DNA of 64,000 bases from Magnaporthiopsis rhizophila. Taxonomy: Eukaryota; Ascomycota; Sordariomycetes; Magnaporthales; Magnaporthaceae. How positions within the stretch are numbered: position 1 is the stretch's first letter; the number at the start of each line of letters is the position of its first letter. This document shows, piece by piece, positions 55,901 to 64,000 of the stretch. The stretch covers positions 372,001 to 436,000 of the forward strand of contig PYSS01000002.1 in NCBI GenBank assembly GCA_003049465.1, written 5' to 3'. A model generated the notes under the pieces. That model was given only the letters and a program-made list of their open reading frames with translations. It did not search any database and was not told the DNA's origin. The position numbers were made by a program, and so were the translations under genes.

Positions 55901-58126
55901 GACACGGAGGAGCTGGGGGCACAGTTCGTCGATGATGCGCTCGATATTCAGAACTCGTGAACCCAGCTGCAAAGAGAGACAGGCTTGGAGCTCGTCGACT
56001 CTGAGCGGACGCGTGCTGCACACTGCCCACTCAAGGAGGGCCGTCATTAGTTTGATATGGCGCCGGTTATTTTCCATGTCCTCAAGAATGCGGGTGTACA
56101 GGGACTCCATCTTCAGGGGGACCTGGTCCAGCGCCTCGTTGATTTCGTCCTCGTCAAAGACTTTGCCGAGTTCATCGAGCGCCAGATCTGCCCAGAGGAA
56201 GGCACCGTCAGATCGGGATACCAGCTTCTCGACAAGCTCAGCTCGTCTTTCCGGCTCGACCGGAAGGCTGTCCGAGTTTTCTTCTACGAGCCGTCGAATG
56301 TCGGCCCGCGTGTCCTCAAAGCTGATGTGGTGGCGGTAAAGCCGTTTCTCGGTCTCAAGGCGCGAGAAGTGTCTTTCGAGCTCCGGTAGTCGGCGGGAGC
56401 TAAAGAAGATGCGCAAGGGAATGCGATCAGGCTCTGGCTGCAGGCTGCAGAACAGCGTCAGGAGCCGGTCCGGATTGGTGCATTCGTCGAGCCCGTCAAT
56501 GACCCAGTACTGCACCGACGCGATCGGGAGCGACAGGATGCCGTTGATGAATATCTTCTTCCAGATGGTCCGCTCGTCGTCCTTGTCGAACGTCACACCC
56601 GCCTCGCTCATAGCGACCAGGGCCTTGCGGGCGGCCGGATGCAACAGGGCCATCTGAAAGGCAAGCGCACGGAGCATGCTGCTGGCAGTCTGCTGTCCCC
56701 GCCGTCCGTGCCGGAAGATATAGTAGCACGTATCCACGCCGAGATCGTCCTGCAGGTGGCGGATGGCGTGGCATGTCAAGAGCGACTTCCCTGCCCCTGG
56801 CTGACCGGCCAGCCAGTAGCACAGCAGTGGTTGCCGTGCCGCATCGCCATCTCTCCAGTCGCGGAAAGATTGTGTTTCCAGGAGCCATTCGCAGGAGCCC
56901 AGCGTCTTCTTGGACTCGATGTTGAGTATGTCGTCTTCGGGGTCGTGGGCGATATGTAGGTAGGTCTCGAGCAGGCCGACCTCGATCCTTGTCTCGTCCG
57001 CCTTCTGAGTGAATATGTCGCCAAGAACATCCTCGGTCGCTTTCACCAGCGAGTTCCGGACAAAGGCGTAGTTGGGGTCCGCGGGACTGTCGAACTTGCA
57101 GATATTCCTGTGGTCGGCATACAGCGGGTTCACTATCTCCTGCTTGTGTCCCATGATGGCAGAGTCCTTGCCGACAACGGCGACGCTGCTGGTCCCGAGC
57201 TTGGTTCTGACGGTTTCGTAGAAGGACCAGATCTGGAGGGAGTCGGTCCAGTGCCTGAACTCGTCGTTGATGCCGGAAATCTGTGACGAGTTTGGAATAA
57301 GATCCGTGATGTACCCTTTGCTGTTGAGTACGGCGCTGGCACGCAGGATGTTGTTCAGCAGCTTGGCTGAGTCGCTGCCGCGGTGCGGAGTGGCTAAGAA
57401 GAACATGCACTGGATCCTCGAAGCGAGGTCTGATGCCTGGCTGTCGCGCTGGGCAAAGAGGTAGGCCTTCTTCATAACCAATCCGCCCATCGAGTGGCCG
57501 ACGAGGATTATCGGCGTCTTGTCGCGTCTCAGGTGCGGCGACGTCGACATCTCGCCAAACAGCGAGCGGCCAAAGTCGTCCAGGTCCAGGAAGTCCTGCT
57601 TGCTATCGCCCCAGTCGCTTTGGTAACCGTACGAATGGATGCGGACGTGTTGAAGGTCCGGATCACGGGGAAGCCAGGCCTGGGGCCAGTACAGGCGGGG
57701 GTCGCCGCCCTTGGTCCATGTCTTGATGGAGCCGCCGCGCAGGCCGTGGACGAAGATGAAATCGATCAGGGGCTCGGGCGGCGAGTGTAGAAGATTAAGG
57801 CCGAGCGGACCCCATGTATCTGCTTGGAAGGCGACATCGGCGCTGGCATCAGTGTAGCCTGAACTTATTGTCAAGTTGGTGCTGGTGATGGTGCTTCTTC
57901 GCTGGAAGCTGAAGCCGCGTGTGAGACCTCTGCGGATGCCTGCAACCGAAATCGACGGAGTCTGGAGGCTCGCGGGGAAGGAGTGTCTTTCGACAAGGGC
58001 GCCTGGGCGAGGCTCGTTCTGATGCTTTTGGGAGGAGCCATCGTCAGCGCTGGTTGGGCGAGTTGGTTGGTGCTGGAACAGGGGATGGCGCTTACTCGAG
58101 ACTCCATCCTGGTCCTGGCTGTTCAC
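52958..58126 (-). CDS. SesB hydrolase-NACHT-WD40 NLR-like protein, 1722 aa
   Basis: A single exon. After a 100-residue Ser-rich, low-complexity N-terminus comes an alpha/beta-hydrolase effector domain (about residues 105-370). It has FIFVHGLRGG (oxyanion region), the nucleophile elbow GHSMGG at 210-215 (Ser212), ATPHRGSDSA at 245-254, and NPLYADHRNICKF, whose His339 fits the catalytic His. The NACHT NTPase follows, with P-loop GQPGAGKS at 441-448 and Walker B WVIDGLDEC at 541-549, then sensor-like FFSSRR and a helical region (VHATIGDFLL). From about 970 a degenerate WD40 propeller starts (FSRMKLWKVDDG, GVIKLWDFETL, TKVWEPS). Near the C-terminus come GHFFVPREF and EGELGVIRNALEW, a motif shared by other fungal NLR-like proteins. 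Such proteins are considered non-self sensors whose hydrolase domain triggers a response. The repeats are too divergent for recent amplification. Confidence 0.93.
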   Translation of the reverse strand: MNSQDQDGVSSKRHPLFQHQPTRPTSADDGSSQKHQNEPRPGALVERHSFPASLQTPSISVAGIRRGLTRGFSFQRRSTITSTNLTISSGYTDASADVAFQADTWGPLGLNLLHSPPEPLIDFIFVHGLRGGSIKTWTKGGDPRLYWPQAWLPRDPDLQHVRIHSYGYQSDWGDSKQDFLDLDDFGRSLFGEMSTSPHLRRDKTPIILVGHSMGGLVMKKAYLFAQRDSQASDLASRIQCMFFLATPHRGSDSAKLLNNILRASAVLNSKGYITDLIPNSSQISGINDEFRHWTDSLQIWSFYETVRTKLGTSSVAVVGKDSAIMGHKQEIVNPLYADHRNICKFDSPADPNYAFVRNSLVKATEDVLGDIFTQKADETRIEVGLLETYLHIAHDPEDDILNIESKKTLGSCEWLLETQSFRDWRDGDAARQPLLCYWLAGQPGAGKSLLTCHAIRHLQDDLGVDTCYYIFRHGRRGQQTASSMLRALAFQMALLHPAARKALVAMSEAGVTFDKDDERTIWKKIFINGILSLPIASVQYWVIDGLDECTNPDRLLTLFCSLQPEPDRIPLRIFFSSRRLPELERHFSRLETEKRLYRHHISFEDTRADIRRLVEENSDSLPVEPERRAELVEKLVSRSDGAFLWADLALDELGKVFDEDEINEALDQVPLKMESLYTRILEDMENNRRHIKLMTALLEWAVCSTRPLRVDELQACLSLQLGSRVLNIERIIDELCPQLLRVDPHGNVQLVHATIGDFLLSDDCTSVFRLQKSTAHERLATVCLGYLIDDEMRPPRHPAFASKASTNVKVKSAFADYACTSWSEHLAVSSSASDDLFLLLDKFLGSNVLSWVEHVLRRKGNLYHLARASRNLQRYLDRRVKHTSPIGRQFSNVQAWQTDLARIALKFGTSLLEDPSAIHFVVPPLCPTLSGIHREFGNSAKGLHLAGITNETWDDCIRYIDYRLGRAVCLTGCDGWFAIGMKAGCVKLYRQSTCDQAAELDHGEPVRCLKFDHASRRLVSFGFSRMKLWKVDDGTCLWTIARDSKSLVTTVTFTEDDASIITVDKHGNVAAFSAKHGIRIDEPNTTAQSLTHKRGARQVIIDADICPNAELLVIAHRGRPPQIWGLQPDVMIGVCNLRRDTPGHPIMSVSEVLFNPNPAIELLAVSYQDGELAIFDRWADEEHELKSVAGNALALSSSPDGHTLATGDAHGVIKLWDFETLSLMYCISSTETEVRSLAFSGDGSRLYDIRDTKTKVWEPSVLLRKAATEESSISDSVTALVPVADASVNQETLDVTHVIAPPGAGCILAGRNDGTVALGDLHTGIIASSPLYAHPKGTYVTKIAWTSSFIASADSDRRVEVRVVTRDQSQAEPPAPWSVDQMPIYETKLDGPLLALILHPDQPLLLFSLGLETRLVDLSSKEEYVLRSDDVNEPFRAWAWVTLPDGSVCALGARAHEIEAYTCTAAPEMILFHRWRVAARGTESATSLVIQSLATDKAGSCVAVTLEGSLEHPEAPKLLLYRASAISAALETDNGPKVKTAAVGDTLGQLTNRSVKAFYGFYGDRAVFLDHDLWVRSVATAAAAAASNPLGGGGGGGGGGLRRVVRRRRSTVGGNKSADEMASNGHFFVPREFISTSNGADPVLTVDGAVIFPQEGELGVIRNALEWTFGGSTGDDQQSSSHSPSSITGQGSGRMRRRGGAGALGRAAGRRTYSTTSGTSGG

Positions 58127-59122
58127 GGCAAGAAAGCACCCGATTGCCTCAGCTCTTTCTGTGCTTTTCTTCGTGATCTCCCTTCTAAACCCTATCCTTT
58201 GCCTCCTGCTCGTATCCTTCGTCCTATCCTTGTTGTTTTTCTTTTCCTTTTGGCGGGGTGCAGACGGAGCGAGAAGCGGACGTTTCCCCTATCAAAAACG
58301 TGCGGGGCTAGAATTGCAGGGACAAATTAAGTAGCAGCACGTAACTGCAAATTCCGAAGAGATCTCAAGTATAATTTGAAAAAAGCTCGGCCGATATTCG
58401 TGAGCCGGCTGGTTGGCCTGCAACTCTTATTCCGCTGGATTTGATCGGCGTCTGCTGTGCACGGGATAGCTTCCCGAGGTGTTTGCAATGAGGCGCCATT
58501 GATGCAGTGCTGTGTTTTGTTGCGTTGCAACAGCCAGGGAGAGAGCAATAACGAGGGCAGCATGGGGACAAGCACATTGAAAAAAGATCGCAGTCGCTCC
58601 CAACCATTTACCACGACCACGACCACGACCACGACCACCATCACTGCCCCCACTGATTGGGCTTCCAGACAAGCGAGTGCGTCTCGAAGTGGTTCTGACC
58701 TGACAAGCCGCAGCTTGGCCAGAACAAAATGGAGAAAAGTCAAACGAATAAAAACAGGGCGCATCACGCGCGGCAGGGTGTTGAGGAGAGGGGCTGGGAT
58801 CAACGCACATTAGGCTCGGGTTGCGATGCGGCCGCGATTGGGTGAGGGAGTAGCGCTCGGCTGCCATGTAACCACACATCCGGGATAATATGCGTCTGGG
58901 AGACAGCGGTTACATGCGTCTGCGGTATATTAGGCGGTCCTGCCCTCGCTGCGTTTGGCTGCAGGACGCGGAATATCCCAAAAAGCTAAGGTAGCGAGCA
59001 GACACTGTCTGGTTCCATCCATCGGGCATCACCCAATCGCCCAACACCCACATCTGCCTGTGTGCCCGACCACATTCGCCATCCTGGTTCTCGGCCCTCT
59101 GAGCTGGCCAAGAGTGGAAACG
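58127..59122. promoter_or_regulatory. divergent promoter interval between the NLR-like and kinase-like genes
   Basis: About 1 kb between outward-facing starts. Contains a (CCACGA)n microsatellite at 58611-58637. Frames here look random. A rightward frame from 58955 runs into the next gene but its upstream part has no support. Confidence 0.5.
58611..58637. repeat. (CCACGA)n microsatellite
   Basis: About 4.5 copies of a 6-bp unit in the promoter interval of the NLR-like gene. Confidence 0.9.
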
Positions 59123-60822
59123 ATGGTTGTTATCGACCCCGAATTTGTGGTGCCAGCGGTCCCAGAGGAGGATCAGTACGAGGGGACCGAGATCGATGAG
59201 AATGTGCTCAAGGGTTCGTATCCAGTGACGGCCGCCACATTCACGCTCCCCTTTATCCCTTTATCCATGTTGCTCGTTTCTCCGACATTGACTTTTGCGT
59301 TGACGTCCACATCCAAACAGCCCTCCCGCCTGGCCTCACAATCGAATGGGCAGCCACGAGCGGTGCCAGTTTCTGGGCATTCAACAGCAAGATTGATACC
59401 ATTCTGCCTGATGGCACAGAGCAATCTTATTTCTTGAAGGTTTGCCTCCTGCCCTTCCATGCGGCAACAAAAAAAGCCAAGGAAAAAAAAGGCTGACTTG
59501 GGTCCTTCAAACTCTCCAATCACTGGCACAGGTATACACTACTGAAAGGGCGGGCGACATCGCCAGAGGCGAATATGAAGGCCTCAAGGCGATGAGGACC
59601 GTGATCCCGGAAAACATCCCCAACCCCGTCGCCTGGGGACTGTGCGCGCGCGACCCTTCCCGCTCCTTCTTCATCGCCGAGTTCCGCTACCTGGACGATG
59701 ACCTTCCCGCCATGTCGGAGCTCGTCGACCTCGTCGGCCAGCTGCACAGTGGCCAGACGAGCCCCAACGGCAAGTTCGGCTTCCACACAACCACCTTCTG
59801 CGGCCGGCTGCCCAACGACAACAGGTGGTGCGACACGTGGGAGGAGTACTTCACCAGGAACATCCGTGAGCTCATGAGCGTCGAGCTGGCCACCCACGGG
59901 CCGCACGAGGAGCTCGAGCGCCTGAGCGCCATCGTCCTGGACAAGGTCATCCCTCGCCTCCTGCGGCCGATGGAGACGGAAGGGCGCAGCATCCGGCCGA
60001 CGCTGGTGCACGGCGACCTCTGGCACGGAAACGTGTCGATAGACGCCGAGACCATGGAGCCGGTGCTGTACGACCCTGGGTGCTTCTACGGGCACCACGA
60101 ATGTGAGTGACTTTGATTCTATCCTTTCACTCGTACACACCCATGCTCCCGTCCCGGCCTGTTATTCTTTTGCCGCCCATCCCGCATCTACTTGCCGTAA
60201 AAAGCTTGCTTTTGGCCGTCGAGGCTGCGGCCAAACACGCCAAACCCCTTGCCGATTGGCTGGTATGCAAAAAGCTCGGAAGCGGAATATAGCTGCATGG
60301 ACCCCGCCACGTACGTCAACAACGGCACACACGCATACACAAGCTGACTGACTTGCCGTGCGTCAGATGACTTCTCAATGTGGCGGGCCGCCCGGTACCG
60401 CACAAGCCAGGTGCACGTCAAATACTACTTTGACAAGTTCGGTGCGTCCGAGCCGACCGAGGACAAGGACGGCCGCAACATGCTGTATGCCATGCGGAGC
60501 GACCTGGCCGTCTCGGTTCTGTGGTCTGCCAACAAGGCCATCAGGGGACTGTAAGAAACAGAATTCACGTCCTTGTTTTTTTCTTCTTTGTGACGACATT
60601 CGTACTAACGCACGCCCTAAAAGCGCCATTGAGGGCATGCGGCGGTTAGTCGCGGAGTATGGCGAGGGATATGAAGGGTACCTGGCCAGGCGGGCTGGGG
60701 GCGGACTCGTCGAGTCGCAGGCCACGACTGGAAAGCACACCGCTGCTCCCGCTGCTCCGGGCGCTAATGCCGTCCAGCGCCGTGTGATAGAGGCCATGCC
60801 TATTGCTGCAGCTGGAGCATGA
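59123..60822 (+). CDS. fructosamine/ketosamine-3-kinase family protein, 387 aa
   Basis: Five exons: 59123-59213, 59321-59439, 59532-60102, 60367-60550 and 60624-60822, with all phases consistent, 388 codons. The first donor is GTTCGT and the third intron is long (264 nt); both deserve transcript checking. Exon 3 carries most of the kinase-like fold, with LVHGDLWHGNV (catalytic loop, His230) and YDPGCFYGHHE (the metal-binding Asp position). The next exon continues YDFSMWRAARYR, the usual continuation in fructosamine kinases (relatives of aminoglycoside phosphotransferases). Known family role: phosphorylation of sugar groups on glycated amines, starting protein deglycation. The family name is preferred over aminoglycoside phosphotransferase because of the YGHHEYD block. 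The Ala-rich tail of about 40 residues is extra. Confidence 0.88.
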
Positions 60823-61102
60823 ATTGTGGCTGCAGTGGGCTGCGTCTATTTCAAACCGGTAGGGCTACTACTGCCGCTCATTTCTCGACTGGGTTAAATT
60901 CTGTTGGCCTCGTGATCCTTTCTCGTTCCACATCTCCCCCTTGCATAAGTCCCGCAAAGCTGGCCCCCCACGGGGCCAAGTAGCCATCGGAAGATTGAAA
61001 ATGGCTATCGGGATTTATCTTTATCCTTCCAGAAAAACAACAACAACAGCAAAAAAAAAAAAAAACTGACAGGAAGAAATTTGCAGATGTGGGCTTCAAA
61101 GG

Positions 61103-62892
61103 TCACTCGAGAGGATACCTGTCGAGTCTCCATTGCATGCCTCTCCTGATCAGCACGTGGGTCCCCGCAACACCACATATAGTCCCGAAAAGGGCAAGTG
61201 TGGTGAAGAAAAACCCGGGCCCTATCGCAGCCATAAGCGGCCCCATGGCAGCAATGCCACCGGCGGAAAGGCCGCACCGCACGATGTTACTGGACGCAGC
61301 TGCCGCGCTGGGGTTCTCCTGGAACACGTCCACGAGGAGTGTATTTCCGGTCTGTTATGTACAGGGGCCCTCCCCTGAGTTAGCTAGCGGCTTCGGCCGA
61401 ACGGGGTAAGCCGAGTGACCCCACGTACCTGAACTATACAGGTTTGAAGGAACCCTAGGATGAACTGGAGAACCAGCGGGACGCTCACGTGCTAAGAACA
61501 AGAGCTCGGTCGGGTTAGATACAAAAAAAAAAAAAAAAAAGACCGAGCAGGAAGGTACCATGTATGTGAGGTTTCGGCGGGCTGACGTACCATCTCCTTC
61601 TCCAGGATCCAGCCGTATCCGACTAGGGCCACGAGGTGGACGGCCTGCAGGACATGCATTGACCGCAAGCGCGCCCTCTCGATGGGGAATTTGTTCAGGT
61701 CATCCCCTCGCTCCCGGTCCACCTCGATCCCGGCTTCTTGCGCAGTGGTCTTGTAGTTCCAGTCGAGCAGCCGGCCGTTCAGGTAGCCGCCAAAGACGAC
61801 GCCCGAGCCGATGGCGACATAGCACGCCCCGACGACAGCCTCGTCGAAACCGTAGATGCGCTTGAACAGGGTTGCAATGGAGGCCTGGACGCAGTAGTAG
61901 ACCATGTAAAACACGCCGCTGATAAGCAGCACCAGAGACGAGTCTCGGTAGAAGAGCACCCGGATGGAACGAAGCGGGTTGGGTAGCCGCCTTTGGGCTG
62001 CTGCCGTAGCTGTGGAGGTGGGGTTGTTGTTGCTGGGCCCGGCTGGAGCGGTAGCATCGGTAGTAGCATCAGCAGCAGCTAGCCTCGCGGCAGCCGGGAT
62101 GCGAATCCCGCAGCAGACAGAGACCAACGGGCGACGCCACAGAGACCGAGGAATCACCGCGGAATTGCCGACGATGCCACGTGCCGTCTCGGGCAGGACC
62201 AGGGCGACCAGCGAGAGGACGCCGCCGCCGCACATGACCAGGAACCAGAATATCCACCGCCAAGAACCACCACTACCACCACCATCGCGACCACCCGAGG
62301 CTGCTGCCGCCAGGGCCAGGATGCCGCCGCCGATCAGGGGCGCGAGCGCGGGGCCCAGGTTGACGGCCACCATGGCGGCGCCCACCATGCCGCCGCGCTC
62401 GGCCGCGGTGCCGACGTCGGCCACCACGCCGTACGACACAGCCACGGCCGCCGAGCAGCCGAGGCTCTGCGCCGCCCGCAGGCCCAGCAGCGCCGCCAGG
62501 CTGCCGCGCTGCAGCGCCAGCCCGGCGCTGGCCACGGCGTAGACGGCGAACATGACCAGGAACGCGGGCCGCCGGCCCGTCGAGTCGGCGAGGTCGCCAA
62601 ACAGCACGGGCGCCACGGCCTGCAGCACCAGGTACGTCGTGATGGACAGGTTGATCTGCTGCTCCGACGCCGCCAGGTCCGTCTGCAGCTGCGTCATGGC
62701 CGGGAAGTAGATGTTTGCCGTCAGCGGCGAGAACAGCATGGCCACCCCGACGACGCAGACCAGCAGCCGCTTCTCGCCGCGGGAGAAGACGCTGTAGGGC
62801 GGCGGCGGCTCGTCTGTGGTGGCCGGAAGTAGCAGCGGCGGCAGTGCTACTACCGCCTGCTCCACGTCACATTGCGGCTTCTGCGGTTCCAT
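61103..62892 (-). CDS. MFS drug:H+ antiporter (DHA1/Qdr-like), 537 aa
   Basis: Three exons: 61591-62892, 61429-61491 (63 nt) and 61103-61351, all junctions phase 0, 538 codons. The small middle exon restores membrane segment 10 (HVSVPLVLQFILGFLQT), which a read-through model would miss. The start is the ATG at 62892 (MEPQKPQCDV); upstream in-frame sequence runs through a poly-T tract and is rejected. Features: 12 predicted membrane segments, motif A (GDLADSTGRRPAF, about residues 99-111) between segments 2 and 3, and LVLPETARGIVGNSAV, typical of Qdr/DHA1 fungal transporters. A central loop rich in Ala, Thr and Asn is followed by the C-terminal half. Relatives export drugs, polyamines or organic acids at the plasma membrane; the substrate cannot be told. 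Intron 1 includes a homopolymer of about 20 T on the coding strand. Confidence 0.92.
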
Positions 62893-63096
62893 GGATGGCG
62901 GGTTGGCGGGCGGGCGTGCTTTGAAGCCAGCCGAGCGAAAGCAAGGTCGAAGCAAAGCGGGTGGGCTAGGGAGTAGTTTAATATGACATGGCACTCCCTG
63001 CCGGGTTCCTGTGTTCACCGATGCTTTTTGCTCTACATCGGGAACCTCCGCCCCTGCTGATGGTATGCCCGAGTCTTGGGGTTCCCGACGTCGGCG

Positions 63097-63136
<40 letters not shown>

Positions 63137-64000
63137 ACCCCAGCCACCAGAACCCAATTTAGATAGGCGAATGCTTGATGGGTACAAGCTCGCCAGCGAG
63201 GTATATCCACCTCTGGACCCGCATCGTCCAGACTGCCGGCTACTATCCCGACCAGCACTTCTTNGGTACGTAGGTATCTAGCCTCCAAGGCCCTGCCCTG
63301 CACTGCACTTGCAGTTTCCTCTACCAACATAGGGATTTCGGAACTGCCCCCATCCCTGGATGTTGCCTATGGGAGAGAGGGAGGAGGAGAAACATGTTCC
63401 GCGGGCCTTTTCGAGTGATTGAATCGACAGACTTGACTTGGCGCTTATATAAGGAGATGGAATTCCTCCTCGTCCAACCGTTTAGCTTTTATTTCACAAT
63501 TTATTTTATTTTATCGTATCCACGCCGATCCCAAAAATCTCCAACAACGACACAGGACACTCCCTGTTATTCCCTACCTGCATCTACGAACCAACCGCTG
63601 CGGGGATACCCCATCACCTGACCTTTTCCGATATGTCGGTGGGTGTGCCTTACTTGGTGTAGTGGGAGGGCTCCCGTTGGTCAGCGAAGCGCTACGTACG
63701 TATCCGGAACATCCGGGCCCATCCCCGCCTGCCCCTGTTCCTTCCTGCCACCTGAATCTGTGTACATGTCCCACGCTCCGTGTCCGTGTTCCTCCAAAAG
63801 AGGTCGGACTCTCCGACTTTTGTCGGTCCGAGGGCCGAGGGTCGTATTGAGGCATATAGGCCCTCTCCCTGGAGCCGGGAGCCTTGGGACCGGTCTCATC
63901 GGTTGGCATATGGGCGACGGGAAGGTATTTTTGGCTTGGAGTAGGACCCCACTGAATGAAGTCGATGGTGATCCCCTCCCTGGGATATCGGTACGACTAC
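62893..64000. other. right end of the window, no supported gene
   Basis: Promoter of the MFS gene, then a run of 36 A (63100-63135) and one undetermined base (N at 63264), so the sequence here may be less reliable. A rightward TATA-like TATATAAGG near 63447 and CT-rich sequence after it could belong to a gene starting beyond the window. Frames at 63574-63909 have no recognisable motif. Confidence 0.45.
63100..63135. repeat. poly-A tract (36 bases)
   Basis: An uninterrupted homopolymer upstream of the MFS gene. It could be the tail of a retroposed sequence, but no target duplication was found around it. Confidence 0.9.

Noticed and set aside
61492..63330. A 612-residue read-through frame for the MFS gene
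   Set aside because: It begins upstream in poly-T sequence and runs past a clear GTACGT donor, losing the last three membrane segments. The three-exon model restores all of them in frame.

Overview
The window is nuclear DNA of a filamentous ascomycete (Pezizomycotina). A member of the Sordariomycetes is likely, but no species can be named. The evidence is GC-rich genes with short 65-145 nt GT..AG introns and CT-rich leaders, families typical of these fungi (HET, SesB-NACHT, DUF3824, FRAG1/DRAM/Sfk1), and an AT-rich island of LTR retrotransposons carrying dense C:G to T:A transitions, as expected of repeat-induced point mutation (RIP).

Left arm, 1-29 kb. A 3'-truncated DUF3824 gene is followed by a decayed HET gene, a proline-rich SR-like protein, a PNS1 choline-transporter-like membrane protein, a small secreted Gly/Pro-repeat protein, an intact 797-residue HET protein and, divergent from it, the F-box/Sec10 protein recyclin-1 with a C-terminal CaaX box. 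A 140-residue lysine-rich secreted protein and a broken small ORF lead into the island.

Island, 29.3-44 kb. Two complete Ty3/Gypsy elements of one chromodomain-bearing family lie tail to tail, 290 bp apart. Element A (29301-36475, + strand) has two 484-bp LTRs and a 5-bp target duplication CCGGA. Element B (36766-43980, - strand) has two 481-bp LTRs and a target duplication CAAGC. Both are dead, with stop codons throughout, but gag, reverse transcriptase and chromodomain can still be read. The mutation load falls off in the outer half of the outermost LTRs. A second copy of the secreted-protein locus lies on the far side (44.97-45.88 kb); it is frameshifted by a net 61-bp deletion.

Right arm, 45.9-64 kb. 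It holds a Kin28/CDK7-type kinase, an Sfk1/DRAM-type membrane protein, a frame-disrupted secreted-protein pseudogene, a 1722-residue SesB hydrolase-NACHT-WD40 NLR-like protein, a five-exon fructosamine-kinase-like protein and a DHA1/Qdr-type MFS transporter.

The housekeeping genes (PNS1, RCY1, KIN28, Sfk1-like, FN3K-like, MFS) are interleaved with non-self-recognition genes (one live HET, one dead HET, one NLR-like) and fast-evolving secreted genes. The duplicated secreted-protein locus on both sides of the mutated transposon island, and the NLR-like gene, are the most interesting parts. Spliced models were built by matching donor and acceptor phases by eye; all give frames whose lengths close exactly, but none is confirmed by transcripts.
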